Shown piece after piece: positions 1 to 6,494 of a DNA stretch of 6,604 nt. Source of the DNA: Clostridia bacterium (GTDB lineage Bacteria > Bacillota_E > RBS10-35 > JAJYVN01); assembly GCA_027335515.1 (NCBI GenBank), contig DAHWHT010000043.1:1-6604 (forward strand). The letters are read 5' to 3'. The notes below the pieces were generated by a model, which did not search any database, was not told where the DNA came from, and saw only the letters and a program-made list of their open reading frames with translations. A program made the translations under genes and the position numbers. Numbering within the stretch: the first letter of the stretch is position 1; each line of letters opens with the position of its first letter.

Positions 1-661
1 TCTGCCCGTGGGTGGAGCCCGCCGTGCTGGAGTCCTGCCGCTAGCGGTACGCGCCTTGTGGCGCGATTCCTTACGGCGATGGGCCTTGCGGCCTGTTGCG
101 GGCCACCGCGCCACGCGCTCGCGTCTCGGCTTGGCCGATGCAGTACGGGAGTCTCGGGCCCCCCGCACTGGACCGCAGCGTGTGGCCGGCGTCGTGGCGG
201 AACATCCGCAAATCCATCCTACCGGCCCGGTTGGGAGTTGCCAAGCATACGCAAACTATTGGGATAGGCCAATACTTGCTGAGATTTTAACAAACAGAAT
301 CTACCCCCGATCCCTGCGCAGCCGCGGCGACTTCGACCGCCGGGGGCCGCCTGGGCAGCAGTGGGAGAATACCCGCAATACCCGCGCGGCCACGCCCCGC
401 GCCGCTGGCGTGGCCCCCCGCCGCCCGCGACGCGCATCCCACACCCGCGGCATACCGATGCCCGCCCCATCCCGAGGCCCACGACACCGGTAACGAGCGA
501 TTTCGCGCGTTCAGGCGGTCCAGCACCTTGCCGCGCGCGGCTCCCGTCACACACGGTCCACCCATCGGCGGTGGCCGCATCGCGGGCGATGCATCCCCTT
601 CCGCCAGCGACGGCCGCGGGCAGCCCGCCATTCGGATCGCCGAGCGCGCCGGGTGCGTCGA
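1..661. other. Region without a supported gene, downstream of the propeller gene
   Basis: No open frame here has a ribosome-binding site or a recognisable domain; the frames present are Arg/Pro/Ala/Gly-rich. It contains two neighbouring tetraloop hairpins (50-65 and 82-93), an AT-rich island (about 241-303) and a GC-rich palindrome at 616-628 (GCGGGC-A-GCCCGC) about 35 bases past the propeller stop. That palindrome lacks a T-run and has too small a loop to be a convincing terminator. A gene may begin or end beyond position 1. Confidence 0.45.
244..272 (-). promoter_or_regulatory. Candidate minus-strand sigma-70-type promoter in an AT-rich island
   Basis: On the minus strand, TTGGCC (267-272) is separated by 17 bases from TATGCT (244-249); each hexamer matches four of six consensus bases. 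It lies in an island of about 38% GC (241-300, counted by hand) within otherwise very GC-rich DNA. It overlaps the inverted repeat TATTGG-GATAGG-CCAATA (257-274), which could be an operator. Transcription would run toward position 1, where no gene can be recognised within the window. Confidence 0.25.
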
Positions 662-1894
662 TCAGAGGCTGGTGCCGTTCTGTGGGCTGGCGGCGGGGTG
701 GGTCTTCTGCCAGTCCTGCCAGTTTCGCCAGTAGTCGACGTCCACCCCGTCAGGCTGATGCAGATACCCGTAAGCGCTCCCGGCGACACCGGTGTGCCCG
801 TACTGCCACACGATCCGGTTCGTGTGCGGATCAATGACGATCACCCGGTGGTTGTAGTCGTCGTTCAGCAGGACGTTACCGTTGGACAGCATCGTGGCGA
901 ACGACGGGTGGTCAAGCTCCCCCGGCCCGGACGTGACGTGATACTGCCAAACAACCGCGCCGGTATGCGGGTTGAAGATCACCAGAGCGCCCGGCTTACC
1001 GTAGCCCGCGACCAGGACGTTGCCGTTTGGCAGGAGCTGGGGGTCTGAGACGTAGCCGCCGTAGAGATCCGGGGACGTCACCTCCCAGATCACCTGCCCC
1101 TGGGGCGAAAGGAGGGCGATCTTGTCGCCGCTGATAAAGCTCATCAGGATGTCGCCGTTGGGCTGCGGGGTGTCGCCGTTGGGATACCCGTACAGGCCGT
1201 GGCGCGGATCCGTCCGGCAGTACCCGGTTTGGGGCCGGCCCCAGGAACGGATGATCTTGGCGGAGGGACTGATGGTAAGTTCGCGGCAGTTCTTGATGTC
1301 CGCCACAATGGTGTTGCCGTCCGGCAGCAGATAGGCGTCGTCGGGGTAGTTCAGGTGGTGCAGGCCGCCGCCCAACTGACCCTTGACGCCGAAAAACCAG
1401 ATCACCTTACGCGTGTCGTAGCTGACGCGCACAATGGTGCCCTGGTCCTCGTCGTTCGTCGTGATGGTCCGACCGTGGGGTCCGAAGAATGCGTCGTCCC
1501 CCGGCACGCCCTGGGTCTTGGATTCGCCGCCGTGCGCCCGCGGGGGGAAGCGCCACACGATGCGCTTGTTGGGCGCCACCTCGATCATGCGGTCATTTCC
1601 CTCGTCGGCGATCAGCACCGGATACGGCAGTGGACCGGACCAAGGGGGGGGCGGGGATGCCGGCGAGTATCGTGCGGCCGGCCAGCGGCCTGCGGTCACC
1701 TGCGCAGGGCGCGCGGTCGAATGGGAACTTGCAGCGGGCGAGTTCCGCGGCTGCGGCTGCGGCTGCGGCTGCGGCCGCGACCGCAACCGGGGAAGCACGA
1801 GGATGACCAAGGCAGCGAGGGCGAGACCGAGAATCGGCGCAAGGCCTGGCCACCAGCGTCGTACCCGAGGCGTCCTGCGGCTCCGAGGTTCCAT
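662..1894 (-). CDS. Membrane-anchored beta-propeller (PQQ/NHL/arylsulfotransferase-like repeat) protein
   Basis: A 410-residue protein predicted to sit outside the cytoplasmic membrane. Its N-terminus is short and basic and is followed by one hydrophobic segment (about residues 14-35, WWPGLAPILGLALAALVILV), read as a signal anchor. A Pro/Gln linker follows (RPQPQPQPQPR, about 40-50), then a low-complexity Ser/Pro/Ala stretch to about 88. The rest is a propeller. Blade-type strands ending in a Trp or equivalent recur at RIVWRF (111), KVIWFFG (163), KIIRSWG (213), QVIWEV (267), AVVWQY (313) and RIVWQYG (360). They alternate with turns such as LLPDGNTIVAD (189) and LLPNGNVLVAG (288), so about six blades are visible. 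This pattern is typical of PQQ-like/NHL or ASST-like propellers. No catalytic residue can be assigned, so the function is unknown: scaffold, ligand sensor or enzyme. The ATG at 1894 is chosen because AGGAGG lies six bases upstream; an in-frame extension to 1981 lacks such a site. The gene stands alone, more than 1.2 kb downstream of the binding-protein gene. Confidence 0.88.
   Translation of the reverse strand: MEPRSRRTPRVRRWWPGLAPILGLALAALVILVLPRLRSRPQPQPQPQPRNSPAASSHSTARPAQVTAGRWPAARYSPASPPPPWSGPLPYPVLIADEGNDRMIEVAPNKRIVWRFPPRAHGGESKTQGVPGDDAFFGPHGRTITTNDEDQGTIVRVSYDTRKVIWFFGVKGQLGGGLHHLNYPDDAYLLPDGNTIVADIKNCRELTISPSAKIIRSWGRPQTGYCRTDPRHGLYGYPNGDTPQPNGDILMSFISGDKIALLSPQGQVIWEVTSPDLYGGYVSDPQLLPNGNVLVAGYGKPGALVIFNPHTGAVVWQYHVTSGPGELDHPSFATMLSNGNVLLNDDYNHRVIVIDPHTNRIVWQYGHTGVAGSAYGYLHQPDGVDVDYWRNWQDWQKTHPAASPQNGTSL
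1751..1774. repeat. Hexanucleotide tandem repeat (CTGCGG)x4 inside the propeller gene
   Basis: Four exact copies of CTGCGG, flanked by the near-copies CCGCGG and CCGCGA. Read on the minus strand in the gene frame, each unit is CCG CAG and encodes Pro-Gln, giving the PQPQPQPQ linker just after the membrane segment. The period of six preserves frame, so a gain or loss of units would only change linker length. Confidence 0.85.
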
Positions 1895-1900
1895 GGTTCG

Positions 1901-1906
1901 CCTCCT
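1901..1906 (-). promoter_or_regulatory. Shine-Dalgarno of the beta-propeller gene
   Basis: A perfect AGGAGG on the minus strand (CCTCCT as written), with a six-base spacer to the ATG at 1894. It settles the start in favour of 1894 over the upstream in-frame start at 1981. Confidence 0.85.
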
Positions 1907-2467
1907 GCCTGGGCCGCCGATAGACCTGGCGGCGTCCAGCGCGCGTGGCACAGCGACCACCCCGCGCCGGCCCACCGTCAAGGTTCAAACCGATCGGCCT
2001 CGAACGAACGTCGAAACCATGGCGCCCACCGCGACCGACGCGAAGGCCGCCGCCTCGTCGGCCAGCCGCAACCCCGCGCCCGTTCACAAACCGCAGACCA
2101 AACCTTGGAACCGGAACGCGGGCCGTCCGGTAGAAGAGGGCTTGGCAACCGTGCCTATACGCGATGTTCCAGGTCCGCGTCGGCCCGCCCCGATCTGCCA
2201 CCGGCTCTCGCCCACAGGAGCGATGGGTATCGAACCGCTGCCCGCCTCCGCACGCGCTGCGCGGACGCGGGCATCCGCACCGACGGCGGTCGCGCCGGTC
2301 TGAGCACGCAGGTCACACCGCGTGCCGCACCCAGGGGCTTGCCGCACAGGATGTGGTCCGAACCGACGCAGACGGGCCCGCGCCGGATCGTGATGACCGA
2401 AAGCGCGCAGCCGCCCGCCGACATCGACCGGACGATCTGCCGCCCACTCCCCGTTTTGAAACCGCGT

Positions 2468-2484
2468 CCCACACAGATTGTGGG
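2468..2484. other. Small perfect hairpin in the intergenic gap
   Basis: CCCACA-CAGAT-TGTGGG: six perfect base pairs with a five-base loop, within a locally AT-richer patch. On the plus strand it is followed by TGTTTG, on the minus strand by ACGCGGTTTC. Neither is a proper U-tract, so an intrinsic terminator is not well supported. An operator-like palindrome or chance is equally possible. Confidence 0.35.
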
Positions 2485-2917
2485 TGTTTGCCGGCAGCCC
2501 CACCACGACCGATCGGGCGACGGGTCGGCGCCGAACGGACCGGAAGCGTTCGGCGTGCAGCACCCAGCCGCCATGGCCGGGCCACGGCCCCGTACGGCGA
2601 CGGGGGGCCCGCCCGACGCGGGATTATGTCGGTCGTGGCTGGGGCTTGCCGCGCCGCGCTGCCGCCATGCGCATTGCATGGATCCTCGGCCGACGTGCCA
2701 CCCCTGGTGGTATCCGCACCACACCCCAGATTCCCTGCCGCATCGTGGGACCTCTCGCCCCCAGGCGCCGCTCGCTGGTGACCGATCGCTCACCCGTCTG
2801 ACGCGCGTCGGCCATCCGCACCGCCGCCGCCCGACGCTCTTCCAGGAAGATCGTGCCACCACGTGCGTCTGCCCGTGAACCGTGCACAGGCGCACCCGGT
2901 TGGAAACATGTGTACAA

Positions 2918-2931
2918 ACCGATCACTCGGT
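2918..2931 (-). terminator. Weak candidate terminator hairpin downstream of the binding-protein gene
   Basis: ACCGA-GTGA-TCGGT on the minus strand: five perfect pairs and a four-base loop, followed by TTTGTACACATGTTT. It lies about 170 bases past the stop of the binding-protein gene. The stem is short and the T-run interrupted, so this is a weak candidate; no better one is visible for that gene. Confidence 0.2.
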
Positions 2932-3103
2932 CTTCCACGCGTCCGCCCGACCAGGCTTTCGCCCCTTTCGGTCTGAGATCTGCCCCTCTCGGAGCGGTAG
3001 GCGCCGGACGGACCCGGGCTGCGCGACATTCATGTGCCGCGCACGCCGGAGCCCGCCCGGCGTCGCCTGGACTCTCCATGCCGACCCGCCGGCGCGTCCC
3101 GTA

Positions 3104-4564
3104 TCAGGGCGTGAACATCGTCTGGAGCCGTGCCCGGGCGCGATGCGCCGCCGCGATCTGCTGCTGGGCGGTCGGAGGGGGCGTGGCGGTGGCCCCCGCC
3201 TTCTGCAGGGCGTTGATCTGCGCCGCCACCTGGCGGAAGGCTTGGTGCACCGACAACTGGCGGTTCCAGACCTGCGTCCAGGTCGCCTGGAGCAGGGCAA
3301 GCGCCTGGGCCGCCTGATACTTGAAGAAGGCGTAGTCGTAGATGCCCTCACCCCGCAGGGTTGGCTCGCCCCAATATTCCAGGTGCTTACCACGCAGGAT
3401 GGGCGCGGTCGAACGCAGTACCGCGTACCACTCCTGCATCAGGCTGGCAAACATCGGGGGTGCCAGGCCGAATTTCATATAGAAGCGCGACCACTGCGGT
3501 TCGATGGCGATGAAGCGCAGCACCTCCCAGGCGGCCGCCCGATCCGGCACGTTTGCCGCCATGGCGTAGAAGTTGTCGTGGAGCTTTCCGACCCGGCGCG
3601 TCGGAAAGCGCGGCCAGGGGATGAAATCCCACTTCACGGACGACCCGAGTTGCTGGACGGCATAGAGCACCGTGGGGTCGGCCGCGGTCGTGAAGACCAG
3701 CTGGCCGGTCTGGATCGCCGGGTTGGGGGACCCGTCCCCCCACGTGGCGATGCGGTCCCAGACCATGTGCAACCAGTAGCGACCGGCCGCGATCGATCCA
3801 GGGTCGTCCAGCAGACAGCGGGTGCCGGCGCTGTCCATGAACCGCCCGCCAAATCCCGCCACCACGGTGGGCAGGCCCTCGGTGGTACCGGGTCCGAACG
3901 GGCAGCCGGTACCATAGCGCCAGGCCCCGCTGGAGGTGCGCCCGGTGCACGACCTCCACAGGCTCAACGCCTCGGCTGCGGTCCAGTCGGGGGATGGGTA
4001 GCTCAGACCCAACTGGTCGAGGATGTCCTGGCGGTACAGGTAGACATCACAGGCGGCGTCCTCCGGTAAGGCGTAGAGGCTGCCCCCGCTGCGGAAGGCC
4101 GAGAGTTGCCCGGCCCCCCAGCGGGTCTCGGGGATGTTGTCGGCGCGCAGCAGCGGATCGAGCCGTTCCAAAAACGGCAGATACAGCGGCCAGTCCACGC
4201 AACAACCGCTCAGGATCCACGGGGCGTCGCTCCCGGCGGTCAGCGCGGTCACCGTCGAGGTGGCCGGGGCCTGAAAGCCGACGACGACGCGCAGCGTGCG
4301 ATGGGTGGCGTTGAAGGTCCGGTCAAAGAACTGCTGGATCAGGTTCTGCACGGGCGGGGAGTGCGGCACGCCCACCACATACATCTGAACCGGCACCTGC
4401 TGCACGCGCGGGAGTCGCGCGGGACGCGCGCCAGCGACGGATGGCCCGCAGGCGGAAAGCGCCCCCGCGCCCAGCGCCGCCGCAGCGGTCGCCAGTCCGC
4501 CCCGCAGCACGTCCCGACGCCTGACACCGCCTGCGCTGACTGCCAGCACACTATCCACTCCCAC
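3104..4564 (-). CDS. ABC transporter extracellular solute-binding lipoprotein, Tat-exported (family 1, sugar-type)
   Basis: A 486-residue protein with the layout of a family 1 (MalE/UgpB-like) solute-binding protein. The N-terminus has a twin-arginine motif (RRRDVLRGG, about 15-23), an Ala/Gly/Leu-rich core and a lipobox ending LSAC with Cys39. This indicates Tat export of a folded protein and lipid anchoring outside the membrane. Family-type segments are the hinge-like LYALPEDAACDVYLYRQDIL (about 163-182), then PDWTAAEALSLW (about 192-203), and KWDFIPWPRFP with NFYAMAANVPDRAAAWEVLRFI (about 311-352). The ligand cannot be read from sequence; sugars, glycerol-phosphate esters or oligosaccharides are typical. 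The C-terminus ends in a Thr/Pro/Gln-rich, probably helical tail. The start is GTG at 4564, five bases after GAGG. A second in-frame GTG at 4558 also has acceptable spacing from GGAG, and the choice does not affect the signal peptide. Permease and ATPase genes, usual neighbours, are absent here. Confidence 0.9.
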   Translation of the reverse strand: MGVDSVLAVSAGGVRRRDVLRGGLATAAAALGAGALSACGPSVAGARPARLPRVQQVPVQMYVVGVPHSPPVQNLIQQFFDRTFNATHRTLRVVVGFQAPATSTVTALTAGSDAPWILSGCCVDWPLYLPFLERLDPLLRADNIPETRWGAGQLSAFRSGGSLYALPEDAACDVYLYRQDILDQLGLSYPSPDWTAAEALSLWRSCTGRTSSGAWRYGTGCPFGPGTTEGLPTVVAGFGGRFMDSAGTRCLLDDPGSIAAGRYWLHMVWDRIATWGDGSPNPAIQTGQLVFTTAADPTVLYAVQQLGSSVKWDFIPWPRFPTRRVGKLHDNFYAMAANVPDRAAAWEVLRFIAIEPQWSRFYMKFGLAPPMFASLMQEWYAVLRSTAPILRGKHLEYWGEPTLRGEGIYDYAFFKYQAAQALALLQATWTQVWNRQLSVHQAFRQVAAQINALQKAGATATPPPTAQQQIAAAHRARARLQTMFTP

Positions 4565-4812
4565 TCCCCCCTCTCACCCCACAACCGACCCACCGCAGGG
4601 GCCGAAGCGCGGCGCGCCCACCCGGCGCGCAGCGGAGGCCACGTGGTCCTGGCCGCTGGGAATGCGCCCGACCGAACCGCGGAGGACGCGGCTGGTCCGG
4701 GACGGACGCCCAGGTGAGAAGCGCGGACGCCCGCATGCTGCCATCCCCCTTGACCCTGGGCCCGTCCGCGGCGCGTGGGGCCGGGACGACGACTCTGAAC
4801 AGGAGCCTGCCT
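4565..4812. other. Spacer between hydrolase and binding-protein genes
   Basis: Nearly 250 bases, with the purine-rich ribosome-binding region of the binding-protein gene at its left end. GGGCGTCCG occurs twice close together on the minus strand, but I see no clear promoter or terminator. The same-strand frame through here (4551-4826) gives a Pro/Arg/Gly-rich peptide without a recognisable domain and overlaps both neighbours, so I do not call it a gene. Confidence 0.4.
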
Positions 4813-6165
4813 TCACAGACCTGCACGGCGTTCGGTCGTCGCGCGCTTGCCCTGGCGCACCAATTCGTTGCGTGCGCGCGCCATGCTGAGATCCTGGTAG
4901 CTGAAGGGGTCGGGCCGATCGCTGGCCGCCATGCGCTCGGACAGACGGCGCTCCAGGGCCTCGCGCAACTCCTCCACCACGTGCGGCCGCGCCGCGGCCA
5001 GGTTGCACCGCTCCCCCGGGTCCACGAGGAGGTCGTAAAGCTCCACCGCCGGGCGGTCGTGGAAGTCCGGTTCCAGGGAGAAGATCGCCTTCCAGCGCTC
5101 GGTGCGCAGGGCCCGCTTCTTCATCCATGAGCACTCGGTTAGCAGCAAGCCTTCCTGCGGCCCCGCCGACCGTGCCTCACCCTGGAGCAGGGGAACCAGA
5201 CTCCGCCCATCCATGCCGGCGGCCAGCGGCCCCAGTCCAAGGAGGTCGAGAATCGTCGGCGCGACGTCCAGCAGGCTCACCGTGCGCTCCACCACGGCGC
5301 CGGCGGGGAGCGCACCGGGCGCGCTCAGGATCAGCGGCACGTGGACGTTCGTGTCGTAGAGACCATGATGGTCAAACCACATCCGGTGCTCCGTCATTTC
5401 CTCGCCATGATCCGCGGTGAGCACCAACAGGGTCTGATCGCGCAGGCCAAGGTCTGCCAGACGGTCGGCAAAGGCGGCGAAGGTGGTGTCCCAGTAGGCG
5501 ATCGCGCCGTCGTACTGCGAGACGGGGTAGCCAATGTCGCTTACGTCGCCCCACCAACGGGTCCATGGCTCCCGGAAGGGCTCCAACGCCAGCGCCTCGG
5601 CCATGCCCGTCCTGCGCGGATCCGTGGGGTCCCCGCCGTAGAACAGCCGGTCGAAGGGGGACGGGGGGAAATACGGCGTATGGGGATCCCAGTAGTGCAC
5701 GAACAGGAAGAAGGGACGGCCGTCGGCCACCGCCGCGTCCAACACCTCCAAGGCCGTGCGCTGTACGCCCTCCGCCTTGCGCCACGAACGCGGCCCCCGC
5801 TCCCAGTCATAGGGACGATAGTCATCAAAGCCGCGGACAAACCACCGCTTCAGGTTGTCGGCCGCCCCGGTCCGAAAACCGTTGGCCCCCAGCAGTTCCG
5901 GCAGCAGAGGGACATCCGCGGCCAGTTCGACGTCGCCGCCGTGGCAGATGATCTGGTGGCTGATCGCGTCCCGGCCGCTCAGCATCGTCGTGTGGCCAGG
6001 ATGGGTGGGGATGTGCGGACTGATGCAGCGGGCGAAGCGCACGCCGCCAGAGGCGAGTCGGTCCAGGTGCGGCGAGGTGAGACGGCCGTATCCATAGCAA
6101 CTCAGGTGGTCGGCCCGGAGCGTGTCGACGCTGATCAACACCACGTTGCGGATCGCCGGCGCCAC
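4813..6165 (-). CDS. Sulfatase-fold (PF00884, alkaline phosphatase superfamily) hydrolase with Thr at the nucleophile position
   Basis: A 450-residue protein of about the usual length for this family. The first metal-binding strand is NVVLISVDTLRADH (about 7-20, with Asp14 as the expected ligand). The active-site loop THPGHTTMLSG follows at 54-64. A C-terminal metal site is seen in LTADHGEEMTEH (249-260, Asp252 and His253) and in WFDHHGLYDTNVHVPLI (about 263-279). A typical family tail follows, with ERWKA, VELYDLLVDPGERCNLA (about 374-390) and a final helix. Classical sulfatases have C/S-x-P-x-R in the loop; here it reads T-x-P-x-H. Thr54 would therefore be the nucleophile, and formylglycine maturation is not expected. 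That is more like phosphoesterases of the superfamily, although many such proteins are annotated as sulfatases. No signal peptide is seen, so the enzyme may be cytoplasmic. The start is GTG at 6165, eight bases after GGAGG. The frame stays open upstream to 6495 but only antisenses another gene's frame there. The preceding sulfatase fragment ends 20 bases upstream, as in an operon. Confidence 0.88.
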   Translation of the reverse strand: MAPAIRNVVLISVDTLRADHLSCYGYGRLTSPHLDRLASGGVRFARCISPHIPTHPGHTTMLSGRDAISHQIICHGGDVELAADVPLLPELLGANGFRTGAADNLKRWFVRGFDDYRPYDWERGPRSWRKAEGVQRTALEVLDAAVADGRPFFLFVHYWDPHTPYFPPSPFDRLFYGGDPTDPRRTGMAEALALEPFREPWTRWWGDVSDIGYPVSQYDGAIAYWDTTFAAFADRLADLGLRDQTLLVLTADHGEEMTEHRMWFDHHGLYDTNVHVPLILSAPGALPAGAVVERTVSLLDVAPTILDLLGLGPLAAGMDGRSLVPLLQGEARSAGPQEGLLLTECSWMKKRALRTERWKAIFSLEPDFHDRPAVELYDLLVDPGERCNLAAARPHVVEELREALERRLSERMAASDRPDPFSYQDLSMARARNELVRQGKRATTERRAGL

Positions 6166-6173
6166 GGGACACC

Positions 6174-6178
6174 CCTCC
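6174..6178 (-). promoter_or_regulatory. Ribosome-binding site deciding the hydrolase start
   Basis: GGAGG (within GGGGAGGGG on the minus strand) with an eight-base spacer to GTG 6165. It sits in the 20-base space after the upstream fragment's stop codon and supports 6165 as the start, rather than the much longer open frame beginning near 6495. Confidence 0.7.
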
Positions 6179-6185
6179 CCCCAGG

Positions 6186-6481
6186 TCAGGGGCCGAACCG
6201 CCCCAGGCGATTCGCCCACGGCAGTGGGCGTCCGTACCGCAGACAGGCGGCGGCTTCGTCTCCGAGCAGGGCGCGCAGTTCCGCGTCCAACGCCTCGATC
6301 ACGGGCCCCACGGCGGGATCCACGGCGAGATTCCGATATTCCGTGGGATCGTCCACCAGGTCGTAGAGTTCCGCACCGTCGACGTAGCGGTTGTACTTCC
6401 AGCGATCCCGGCGCAGCATGTACATGGGCTGCGGCGTGTCTAGCGCCAACGACGACAGAGCGTACCGTTGCAAGATCCGTA
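6186..6481 (-). pseudogene. C-terminal remnant of a second sulfatase-family enzyme, 5' truncated
   Basis: The frame ends in TGA at 6186-6188 and encodes about 98 residues with the recognisable C-terminal end of a sulfatase: MYMLRRDRWKYNRY, then AELYDLVDDPTEYRNLA, then a closing helix and a short tail. The same block (RWK, ELYDL, DP-E, NLA) occurs in the neighbouring complete hydrolase, so the two were probably tandem paralogues in one operon. The metal-binding and nucleophile segments, normally some 300 residues upstream, are missing. Reading upstream, the frame meets a stop at 6483-6485. A TTG at 6473 could serve as a start, but the product could not be an active sulfatase. The break coincides with the end of the structured, transposon-like segment at 6482, which suggests truncation by insertion or rearrangement. 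The N-terminal part may lie beyond the window edge. Confidence 0.7.
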
Positions 6482-6494
6482 GTCAAATCTTGCA
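6469..6494. repeat. 8-bp perfect inverted repeat across the element/sulfatase junction
   Basis: TGCAAGAT and ATCTTGCA are separated by ten bases (CCGTAGTCAA as written). The palindrome straddles the putative element end at 6482, so one arm would lie in the element and the other in the sulfatase fragment. On the minus strand the loop also contains TTGACT, a good match to a -35 box. Confidence 0.6.

Larger units (their letters stand above)
1895..3103. other. 1.2 kb gap without a supported gene
   Basis: Between the start of the propeller gene and the end of the binding-protein gene I see no convincing gene. Long open frames exist on both strands (for example minus 2155-2895, with a GTG at 2895), but they are Arg/Gly/Pro/Cys-rich, lack ribosome-binding sites and show no recognisable domain, as expected of chance frames in GC-rich DNA. 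The gap holds the Shine-Dalgarno of the downstream gene and two small hairpins (2468-2484 and 2918-2931). It could hold a decayed gene or a regulatory region. I could not identify a sigma-70-type promoter for the propeller gene. Confidence 0.5.

Noticed and set aside
8..493. 161-residue plus-strand open frame near the left edge
   Set aside because: No ribosome-binding site, low-complexity Arg/Pro/Ala composition, and it crosses the AT-rich island without any domain.
616..628. Intrinsic terminator after the propeller gene
   Set aside because: The palindrome has a one-base centre and no T-run follows on the minus strand.
2200..2260. tRNA-like GGTTCGATACC on the minus strand
   Set aside because: The flanking bases do not form a T stem, and no acceptor or anticodon stem could be placed around it.
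1199..2878. 559-residue plus-strand open frame
   Set aside because: It runs antisense to the propeller gene and then through gene-free GC-rich DNA; composition is Arg/Pro-rich with no domain or ribosome-binding site.
2155..2895. 246-residue minus-strand open frame in the gap
   Set aside because: GTG start without Shine-Dalgarno, unusual Cys/Trp/Arg content and no recognisable motif. Kept only as a possible decayed gene in the gap entry.
2882..4069. 395-residue plus-strand open frame
   Set aside because: Antisense shadow of the solute-binding protein gene over most of its length.
5341..6366. 341-residue plus-strand open frame
   Set aside because: Antisense shadow of the hydrolase and sulfatase remnant.
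6459..6486. Promoter TTGACT-16-TACGCT on the minus strand
   Set aside because: The -10 matches only three of six bases and it lies inside the coding frame of the remnant; noted with the palindrome instead.
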